Both the position numbers and the translations under genes were made by a program. From positions 1 to 20,929 of the forward strand of contig JAJRRJ010000053.1 of NCBI GenBank assembly GCA_024279575.1: a stretch of DNA of 20,929 bases, given 5' to 3'. Within the stretch, counting starts at the first letter, position 1. The number at the start of each line of letters is the position of its first letter. Shown here piece by piece: positions 7,155-13,193 of this stretch. Origin of the DNA: Alphaproteobacteria bacterium. Its GTDB lineage: Bacteria > Pseudomonadota > Alphaproteobacteria > Rhizobiales > Devosiaceae. The notes beneath the pieces are model-generated. The model was not told where the DNA came from. It ran no database searches and saw only the letters and a program-made list of their open reading frames with translations.

Positions 7155-8494
7155 GACAATTCCTCCCTCAGGGCAGACACCAAAGCCTCAATATCTTCTT
7201 CGCTGGTAAGCTCGGTTGCAGCAAGTACAATCAAATCATTGAATTCAGGTTCAGTGGGCAGCAGCCGCGAAACGGGCACTCCCGCCAAAATCCCTTTGTC
7301 GGCCAGCCCCTGTACCACTGGCTGCGCTTCGGTATTCAGACGTATGGTAAATTCATTGAAAAATGTCTGGTTGATCACGCTAACACCGGCAATTCCTGCC
7401 AATGCATCAGCCAGTTTGCAGGCATTGGCATGATTGATTCGCGCCAGTTTTTTTAGTCCCAATTCTCCAAGTAACGAGAGATGGATGGAAAAAGCCAGCG
7501 CACAAAGCCCCGCGTTGGTGCATATGTTTGAAGTCGCCTTTTCGCGCCGGATGTGCTGTTCGCGGGTGGACAACGTGAGCACAAAACCCCGGGTACCCTG
7601 CGCATCCACGGTTTCGCCGCATAATCGTCCCGGTATCTGGCGAATAAACTTTTGCCGTGTGGCCATTAACCCCACATAGGGCCCACCAAAACCAAGCGGA
7701 TTTCCCAGGGACTGACCTTCACCAACAACAATGTCAGCGCCAAGGGCGCCGGGCGCTTCAATAATTCCAAGAGCCAATATTTCCGTCACCACAACAATCA
7801 ACAAAGCGCCCTTCTCATGGGCGGCTTCCGCCAGCGTATTAATATCATGCAGGTGACCATAAAAATCAGGAGTTTGAACAATAATAGCGGCTGTCAGTTC
7901 ATCGACTTCCCCAATAATCTGCGCGGTTCCATCGGGATTGGAGGGGCGACAAACCAGCCCTTCATCATCTTTCAAATAGGTCCTGAGCACATCGCGATAT
8001 TGTGGATGCAATCCTCCAGAAACAATAATTTTTTTTCGTCTGGTAATCCGTCGCGCCATCAAAATTGCTTCGGCAGCGGCGGTAGAGCCATCATACATTG
8101 AGGCGTTTGCCACCTCCATACCGGTGAGATGAGCCACCTGAGTTTGAAACTCAAACAGCATTTGCAAGGTGCCTTGTGAAATTTCAGGCTGATAAGGTGT
8201 GTAAGCCGTGAGCCATTCTGAGCGCTGAATGAGATGATCCACGCTTGCGGGCACATGATGACGATAGGCCCCTGCCCCGACAAAAAACGGTCCGTCGCTG
8301 CCGGTGAGATTTTTTGATGCCAGAGCCTGCATATGTGCCTCAACCGCATATTCAGGGCTGTGGGCGGGCAGGTCCAATGGTTTGTCCACCTTCAATGAGG
8401 GGGGGATAATATCAAACAGATCCTGTGTGGAGTTTACGCCAATGGTTTTGAGCATCTTGGCTCGATCGACATCGGAGTGGGGCAAATAGCGCAT
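7151..8494 (-). CDS. gcvPA: Glycine dehydrogenase (decarboxylating), subunit 1
   Basis: 447 residues, corresponding to the N-terminal half of a single-chain P protein. It starts with MRYLPHSDVDRAKMLKTIG, typical of the subunit-1 family. It carries the conserved FVGAGAYRHHVPASVDHL, TAYTPYQPEISQGTLQ, and GEGQSLGNPLGFGGPYVG segments, and RQIPGRLCGETVDAQGTRGFVLTLSTREQHIRREKATSNI in the expected order. This half lacks the PLP lysine; the partner subunit supplies it. AGGGAA lies about 9 bases before the ATG. It starts 26 bases after gcvH and overlaps gcvPB by 4 bases. Splitting the P protein is usual in Gram-positives and archaea and occurs in some Alphaproteobacteria, whereas many rhizobia have a fused GcvP. 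Confidence 0.97.
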   Translation of the reverse strand: MRYLPHSDVDRAKMLKTIGVNSTQDLFDIIPPSLKVDKPLDLPAHSPEYAVEAHMQALASKNLTGSDGPFFVGAGAYRHHVPASVDHLIQRSEWLTAYTPYQPEISQGTLQMLFEFQTQVAHLTGMEVANASMYDGSTAAAEAILMARRITRRKKIIVSGGLHPQYRDVLRTYLKDDEGLVCRPSNPDGTAQIIGEVDELTAAIIVQTPDFYGHLHDINTLAEAAHEKGALLIVVVTEILALGIIEAPGALGADIVVGEGQSLGNPLGFGGPYVGLMATRQKFIRQIPGRLCGETVDAQGTRGFVLTLSTREQHIRREKATSNICTNAGLCALAFSIHLSLLGELGLKKLARINHANACKLADALAGIAGVSVINQTFFNEFTIRLNTEAQPVVQGLADKGILAGVPVSRLLPTEPEFNDLIVLAATELTSEEDIEALVSALREELS

Positions 8495-8520
8495 TGGAAT
8501 TTCCCTGAGTTTAGTCTGAC

Positions 8521-8889
8521 TTAGGCAATATGGGTTGCGTAGGCGGTCTCATCCATCAGTTCTTCAAGCTGGGATGCATTCTCCAGCGTACCCTTCATCA
8601 ACCAACCAGCACCCATGGCATCAGAATTGACCTGGGCAGGATCTGCCTCAAGGGCAGGATTGATTTCTGTTACTGTAAAATCAGCGGGAGCATAAATTTC
8701 TGAAGCGGCTTTTACTGATTCAACAACTGCAATTTCATCGCCTTTTTTGAAACTTGTACCCACTGCCGGGAGCTCCACATATACAATATCACCCAATTGT
8801 TCCTGAGCGTAGTTAGAAATTCCAATGGTGGCGGTAGTTCCTTGCGCATTTATGTATTCATGATCTTCAGTATAGACAATTTTGTTCAT
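8521..8889 (-). CDS. gcvH: Glycine cleavage system H protein
   Basis: 122-residue lipoyl carrier that shuttles the aminomethyl intermediate between P, T and L proteins. The lipoylation lysine is K60 in VVESVKAASEIYAP, the standard GcvH context. The N-terminal YTEDHEYI and the GISNYAQEQLGDIVYVELP segment also match. AAGGAAA lies at normal spacing before the ATG. It lies 32 bases after gcvT and 26 bases before gcvPA, inside the riboswitch-controlled operon. Length and motifs are normal. Confidence 0.97.
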   Translation of the reverse strand: MNKIVYTEDHEYINAQGTTATIGISNYAQEQLGDIVYVELPAVGTSFKKGDEIAVVESVKAASEIYAPADFTVTEINPALEADPAQVNSDAMGAGWLMKGTLENASQLEELMDETAYATHIA

Positions 8890-8921
8890 GATCGTTTCCT
8901 TAAGCTTACTAATGTTTTTGA

Positions 8922-10064
8922 CTAAATTCCGGGTTTTCTGGCGTAGTTTTGTGGCACGAAGGGAAGCTGGGTGACACGCCCGGTTACGGATTTGCCGCGC
9001 ACCAAAGCGCTTATGGGGGTGCCAATGTCGGCCATGGCGGCTGGAACATATCCCATAGCAATTGGTGCGCCAAAAGTTGGCCCGAAGGTTCCTGAGGTTA
9101 TGGTGCCAATTTGTTTCCCCTCATTGTTGATAATCTGTGCGCCCTCTCGCACGGGCATACGTCCCTCAAAAACGATCCCGACACGGGTGTTTTTTACGCC
9201 CTGCTTAATCAGACTCAAAATGGCATCATCACCAACAAAACCACCATCAGTGCGTCGTTGCTTGCCAATAGCGAAAAGAATATTGGCGGATACCGGATCT
9301 ATTTCATCATTCATATCGTGCCCGTAAAGACATAACCCCGCCTCCAGGCGCAGGCTATCACGGGCACCAAGGCCAGCGGGCTGCACCCTCTCGTCCTCAT
9401 AAAGCACCTGCGCCAGTTTTGCGGCAGTTCCGCTGGCAACAGATAATTCAAAACCGTCTTCGCCCGTATAGCCACATCGCGACACCTGACATGCTATGCC
9501 TTTGATATTTGCGGGCATGGATTGCATAAAAGAAAGTTTTAGGGGGGCATCACACAGGTTCGACAAAACCGTGGCCGCCATGGGGCCCTGAAGTGCCAGA
9601 AGCGATTTTTCCTCGTGCAGTTCAAAGCTTAATTGCCCGCCAAGCTCCAATTGCATGACCGCCAGATCATGATGTTTTCGCGCAGCGTTTACGACAATGA
9701 AAATTGTGCCTTTTGCAGCCTGCCCATCGGCGGGGCGCGTAACAATCAAGTCGTCTTCAATGCCACCATTTTCATTCAATAAAACCGTATAGCGCATGCC
9801 GCCGGGTTTCAAATTTTTCAAATTTCCCGGAAATATGGCTTCAAGAGCGCTCAATGTTGTTAAATCATCATCGCCTGAAACAGTAATCTGACCCATATGC
9901 GAAACATCAAACAGGCTTGCCTGCGTGCGTGTGTGCTCATGTTCGGCGACGATGCCTGAAAACTGAACCGGCAGTTCATAACCGGCAAAATCCACCATGC
10001 GGCCACCTTGGGCAACATGCAAATCAAACAGCGCGGTTTTTTGGGGGGAAGCAGTTTCAATCAT
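8922..10064 (-). CDS. gcvT: Aminomethyltransferase (glycine cleavage T protein)
   Basis: 380 residues. It releases ammonia from aminomethyl-GcvH and transfers the methylene group to tetrahydrofolate. The N-terminus TALFDLHVAQGGRMVDFAGYELPVQ is typical of GcvT. DVSHMGQI, CGYTGEDGFEL, GARDSLRLEAGLCLYGHD and the C-terminal barrel segment GTITSGTFGPTFG follow in family order. I chose the ATG at 10064. A TTG five codons upstream (10079) is in frame but has no ribosome site, while the ATG has only a modest purine-rich AAAGAAAA. It is the first gene of the gcv operon, about 70 bases downstream of the second glycine aptamer, so translation or read-through here is the likely control point. Confidence 0.96.
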   Translation of the reverse strand: MIETASPQKTALFDLHVAQGGRMVDFAGYELPVQFSGIVAEHEHTRTQASLFDVSHMGQITVSGDDDLTTLSALEAIFPGNLKNLKPGGMRYTVLLNENGGIEDDLIVTRPADGQAAKGTIFIVVNAARKHHDLAVMQLELGGQLSFELHEEKSLLALQGPMAATVLSNLCDAPLKLSFMQSMPANIKGIACQVSRCGYTGEDGFELSVASGTAAKLAQVLYEDERVQPAGLGARDSLRLEAGLCLYGHDMNDEIDPVSANILFAIGKQRRTDGGFVGDDAILSLIKQGVKNTRVGIVFEGRMPVREGAQIINNEGKQIGTITSGTFGPTFGAPIAMGYVPAAMADIGTPISALVRGKSVTGRVTQLPFVPQNYARKPGI

Positions 10065-10098
10065 GGCATTTTCTTTCAACTAAGCAGGTGGCATATAA

Positions 10099-10122
10099 TA
10101 TTTCGCCATTGATGGCAAAATA
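10099..10122 (-). promoter_or_regulatory. Hairpin between glycine riboswitch and gcvT (candidate expression platform)
   Basis: On the minus strand, TATTTTGCCAT and ATGGCGAAATA form an 11-bp stem with one G-U pair around a very short loop. It starts 10 bases after aptamer 2 and ends 34 bases before the gcvT ATG. There is no T tract after it, so it is not an intrinsic terminator. A role in gating ribosome access, or as an alternative fold to the aptamer P1, is inferred. Confidence 0.4.
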
Positions 10123-10132
10123 CCCATGCCCC

Positions 10133-10300
10133 CTCTGTCTGCTTACCTGAGAGATTTCCCGGAACAAATCCGGTTACGCCTTCGGCGGGAACAAAAGAGT
10201 TCCTCTTTCCAGAGTTTAGTGTTGAAAGCGGTCCATTTGCCTGAGAGTTTCCGGGGCGGTTGCTCCTTCGGCGCCGAGGCACTAGCTCGATCTCTCCCGC
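10133..10300 (-). promoter_or_regulatory. Tandem glycine riboswitch
   Basis: Two glycine aptamers in a row lie upstream of gcvT. Aptamer 1 (10300-10228): P1 GCGG/CCGC, GGGAGAG, GCGCCGAAGGAGCAA, then CUCUCAGGCAAAUGGACC. After a linker of about 13 bases, aptamer 2 (10214-10133): P1 CUCUG/CAGAG, GCCGAAGGCGUAACCGG, then AUCUCUCAGGUAAGCAGACAG. The paired GCCGAAGG and CUCUCAGG cores are the recognised signature of the gcvT RNA family. Such elements usually switch on glycine cleavage genes when glycine is abundant, which matches the genes downstream. Confidence 0.96.
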
Positions 10301-10311
10301 AGTCAGATTAC

Positions 10312-10340
10312 ATTTTGGGATAAATGTTGAATAAGGTCAA
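10312..10340 (-). promoter_or_regulatory. Candidate promoter for the riboswitch-gcv transcript
   Basis: On the minus strand TTGACC (10340-10335) is followed after 17 bases by CAAAAT (10317-10312), 5 and 4 matches of 6 to the sigma70 consensus. Transcription would start near 10305, just before the first base of aptamer 1. The 10305-10363 gap holds nothing else obvious. Confidence 0.5.
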
Positions 10341-10363
10341 TTAAAAACCGGTAGCTGCGACAA

Positions 10364-11011
10364 TTAGGAGCGTGGATCAAAACCGACCCAGATGATGATA
10401 TTTTCGCCCCCAAGGTAGGGAATAGCAACGTTTTCAACAACTTTGACAAATTCCGCAGAGCGATCCGGCGGCGTCACTGTCAATGGAATATCGTATAGTT
10501 GAGAGAAAACTGCAATCTCATTACGCTCCACAACAAACCGAACCGGCAAAGTTGCATCGTTTTGGGTATTACTTGGGCCAAGAATCAGCCGTCCCACTAC
10601 GCCCATTTTTACTGTTATCAGACCGTTTGATACAATGCAGTTTCGAGACTGCCCATCAATAACCGCTTGATATTTCAATGCCTGCGCATCGCCAACACGG
10701 TTGTTCACATAAGAAAAAACCGCTTCACCACCACGCCTCACTTTAATTGGGGGACACTGGGTGGCAATCGCAGGCAATGCGGTGGATTGTATCTGGGATA
10801 TTTGGGCTGCTGTGGGGGAGGTTTGTGCCAACTGAGCTGTAGTATCAGCACTGCCGCCCATAAGTGAGCCAACGCCGCACCCGGCCAGCACAATGGACAC
10901 CACACCTGCGCCTGCAATATTTTTAAGTAAGCGCACTGCGCCATTATACCCAAAGGGGATTTGAGGGTTGCGAAATTTCATTTTACTACTCAAACTTACA
11001 TATTGTTTCAT
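10364..11011 (-). CDS. Putative outer-membrane lipoprotein of unknown function
   Basis: 215 residues from the first ATG; an ATG at 10981 would give 205 and a more normal signal peptide. A hydrophobic stretch ends in the lipobox VLAGC with C45 (C35 from the second start), so the protein should be lipidated and anchored in the envelope. The mature part has a Ser/Thr/Gln-rich linker (about 50-80). It continues with a beta-rich region with CPPIKVRRG and VGRLILGPSNTQNDATLPVRFVV, and ends in GGENIIIWVGFDP. I recall similar uncharacterised lipoproteins in rhizobial genomes but cannot name a family or function. Neither ATG has a clear ribosome site. It begins 12 bases after the peroxiredoxin stop, so the two are probably co-transcribed. 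Confidence 0.8.
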   Translation of the reverse strand: MKQYVSLSSKMKFRNPQIPFGYNGAVRLLKNIAGAGVVSIVLAGCGVGSLMGGSADTTAQLAQTSPTAAQISQIQSTALPAIATQCPPIKVRRGGEAVFSYVNNRVGDAQALKYQAVIDGQSRNCIVSNGLITVKMGVVGRLILGPSNTQNDATLPVRFVVERNEIAVFSQLYDIPLTVTPPDRSAEFVKVVENVAIPYLGGENIIIWVGFDPRS

Positions 11012-11023
11012 TTGTTTATCACA

Positions 11024-11527
11024 TCAAGCGCGAAGTGCATCTAAAATACTTGATGCTGAGGAATTTATTGGCTGACCTGAATTTTCATCCACAAAAACCG
11101 CCTGAACAACTCCGTCTTGAATTATTAATGCTGAACGCTTGCACCTTATTCCTAACCCGCCCGCACTCAGATCTCTTTCCAGTCCAAGAGCTTCTGTCAT
11201 TTTTGCATCAAAATCGGCAATAAATTCAATCTTTCCCAGTGCACCTTGAGATTGTGCCCATGCCTGCATTACGAAGTGATCGTTGACTGAAAGGCAAACA
11301 ATATTTGTAACACCCAATGCTGAAAACTCCTCAACATTGTCAACATATCCAGGCAAATGATAGCTATTGCAGGTGGGAGTATAGGCACCGGGCAACGTGA
11401 ATAACACTGTTTTGCCCTGCCCCAACCAATCATGAACAGACACCTGCGCTGAAGGGGCCGCGCTGACACGCCACACATTCAGGTCGGGAATTTGTTGCCC
11501 TGGTTCAATTTGATTTGAATTGCTCAT
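11024..11527 (-). CDS. Peroxiredoxin, Prx5/redoxin type
   Basis: 167-residue thiol peroxidase that reduces hydrogen peroxide or organic peroxides. The peroxidatic cysteine is C53 in LPGAYTPTCNSYHLPGY, a close match to the Prx5 motif PGAFTPTCS-HLPG. The family segments VNDHFVMQAWAQ and FIADFDAKMTEALGLERDL follow. Two further cysteines are C78 (IVCLSVND) and C129 (GIRCKRSALI). C129 replaces the usual Ser/Arg region and might act as a resolving cysteine, but this is inference. It has no signal peptide and is probably cytoplasmic. AAGGA sits 7 bases before the ATG. It lies 49 bases after the DsbD-like gene and 12 before the lipoprotein gene. Confidence 0.93.
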   Translation of the reverse strand: MSNSNQIEPGQQIPDLNVWRVSAAPSAQVSVHDWLGQGKTVLFTLPGAYTPTCNSYHLPGYVDNVEEFSALGVTNIVCLSVNDHFVMQAWAQSQGALGKIEFIADFDAKMTEALGLERDLSAGGLGIRCKRSALIIQDGVVQAVFVDENSGQPINSSASSILDALRA

Positions 11528-11576
11528 TAATATCCTTGGGTATTCTCAATTCGTCTTTAAATGCTTTTTAGCGAAC

Positions 11577-12392
11577 CTATTCACTCAAAACGAGCGGCAT
11601 CGAGTATTCATACGGGCCATCAGGGGACATAAATGTAAGGGTGAGATTTTGTCCCACCAGTTCTTCCATTCGGTCCCCGCCCAGCTTCTCAAAAGCAACT
11701 AGGCCGTCTATTGGGCTTTTTTGAGGCATGCCAAACATCACAAAGCTGTCTTGTATTGTTGGAATCATGCTTTGTGCATCAATATCAGAATTAATCAATT
11801 CAATCCGCAGTTTGTCGGTTTCCATGTCATAATATACCCGGCCAAAAGGGTTTTGCGCCTGGTCCCAGGGAATGGGGGAATTGGCAATGGTCTGGGCAAT
11901 CTGGAGTGCCACCCGATGATCGCGGGATATAAATGTCAGGTCATGGGTTACCTGCACGCTCACCGGGATACAAATCTCGGAACATACGCCAAGAACAAGC
12001 TTTAGGTCCAATTGTGGGTTATCGGAATTCACCTGCACTCTTATCGGCAAAATCAGGTTGCTCTGATAGACATAATCCACATATCCAAAGGTTTCCAGAC
12101 GTTGGGGAAACGGCCAGATGATTTCCACTTCCCCAAGTCCAACGGAATTGGAATTGTCCAGTGTAATCGGGATGCCTGTTTCACCGGGCACGCGCCAATA
12201 GGTCTTGGTGCCGGGGGGCATTTGCAGTTCCATAGCCATCAGAGTTTCAGAACCCGATGTCAAGACGTCAGAAAATATAAGCCGCAACCGTGTATCGGGT
12301 GCAACCTCGACCCAGGGGCTTTGACCGGCGTGTGCAATAGTTGTAAAAACCAGGAAAACAAAGGTAAGAAGAATTTTGTACATTTCGGACAT
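11577..12392 (-). CDS. Secreted DsbD N-terminal-domain-like protein
   Basis: 271 residues from the chosen ATG at 12392. A signal peptide (YKILLTFVFLVFTTIAHA) should be cleaved after A22, so the protein is periplasmic. The mature part resembles the immunoglobulin-like N-terminal domain of DsbD/ScsB thiol-disulfide exchangers: PPGTKTYWRVPGETGIP, IIWPFPQR, then VLGVCSEICIPV, whose C137 and C141 form a CxxxC pair. The membrane relay and C-terminal thioredoxin domains of full DsbD are absent, so it is a stand-alone domain with an unidentified partner. The frame is open upstream to an ATG at 12476. That would put 28 charged residues before the signal peptide, and it lacks a ribosome site. First gene of a three-gene minus-strand cluster. 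Confidence 0.82.
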   Translation of the reverse strand: MSEMYKILLTFVFLVFTTIAHAGQSPWVEVAPDTRLRLIFSDVLTSGSETLMAMELQMPPGTKTYWRVPGETGIPITLDNSNSVGLGEVEIIWPFPQRLETFGYVDYVYQSNLILPIRVQVNSDNPQLDLKLVLGVCSEICIPVSVQVTHDLTFISRDHRVALQIAQTIANSPIPWDQAQNPFGRVYYDMETDKLRIELINSDIDAQSMIPTIQDSFVMFGMPQKSPIDGLVAFEKLGGDRMEELVGQNLTLTFMSPDGPYEYSMPLVLSE

Positions 12393-12496
12393 GTAGCCCA
12401 AACTTTGCAAACATGAAACAAAAGAACGATCAGACCTTCGTGAGCGATTGAATGAGAATGATTGCAGCGCATCCATTTGAGCGGTAAGCTAAGCGT

Positions 12497-13156
12497 ATGA
12501 AGCCTCTAAAAAGAAAACGCGTCCAAAAAAATCTGCTTTCAGACCACAAAGTCCCTGGTCCGGGGATGGTCTCACTTCAGGGGCATTTTCTGGTAGCTAT
12601 GCCCTTGATGATGGACAAGCGCTTTAAGGAAAGTGTTCTATTTGTAGTGGAGCACAATTCAGAAGGGGCCATGGCCATCGCCATCAACGACATTTTGCCC
12701 AATATTTCTTTTGGAGACGTTTTGAGCGATATCGAGTTAAGTACTTCCCCTGAAGCAATGAACCGAAGGATCGAAGTGTCTGAACAGTTGGCGGGCCAGC
12801 CGGTTTTACGGGGTGGACCTGTGCAAACCGGACAGGGATTTGTTTTGCACTCAACGGATTTTGAAGTGGTGGAAAAGGCTTTCCGGATTAATTCTGAAAT
12901 ATCTCTTTCGGCAAACCTGCAAGTGCTTAAAACCATGGCTATTGAAGATCATTCCACAGAATCCCTGTTTGCTTTGGGTTATTGCGGATGGAGCCCGGGG
13001 CAGCTTGAAGATGAAATTGCCCAAAACTCCTGGTTAACGGTTCCCCATAGTTCAGAACTGTTGTTTGAGACTGCATTTAGTGCCAGATATGATAAGGCGT
13101 TGGCACTTATTGGTGTCAGCCGCGCTTCACTAAGCGCATTTAGCGGGCGCGCCTAA
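12497..13156 (+). CDS. YqgE/AlgH family protein
   Basis: 219-residue member of the UPF0301 (YqgE/AlgH) family, whose biochemical role is not settled. Signature segments are in order: LQGHFLVAMPLMMDKRFKESV, EGAMAIAIN, PVLRGGPVQTGQGFVLHS and GYCGWSPGQLEDEIAQNSWL. It has no signal peptide or membrane segment. A basic N-terminal extension (MKPLKRKRVQKN) precedes the conserved start, and an internal ATG at 12566 is an alternative. Neither start has a strong ribosome site. It is divergent from the DsbD-like gene, sharing the 12393-12496 gap, and convergent with the EAL gene downstream. Confidence 0.92.
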   Translation: MKPLKRKRVQKNLLSDHKVPGPGMVSLQGHFLVAMPLMMDKRFKESVLFVVEHNSEGAMAIAINDILPNISFGDVLSDIELSTSPEAMNRRIEVSEQLAGQPVLRGGPVQTGQGFVLHSTDFEVVEKAFRINSEISLSANLQVLKTMAIEDHSTESLFALGYCGWSPGQLEDEIAQNSWLTVPHSSELLFETAFSARYDKALALIGVSRASLSAFSGRA

Positions 13157-13166
13157 ATTCTTTTTT
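13138..13166 (+). terminator. Possible weak terminator of yqgE
   Basis: ATTTAG (13138-13143) and CTAAAT (13153-13158) form a 6-bp AT-rich stem around a 9-base GC-rich loop, followed by TC and T6 (13161-13166). The stop codon of yqgE lies within the stem. The stem is weak for an intrinsic terminator, so this is tentative. Confidence 0.3.
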
Positions 13167-13193
13167 ATTTGAAAAGCACTTCGCAAAAAAACA

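Noticed and set aside
12393..12476. Upstream start at 12476 for the DsbD-like gene
   Set aside because: It would put 28 charged residues before a clear signal peptide and lacks a ribosome site.
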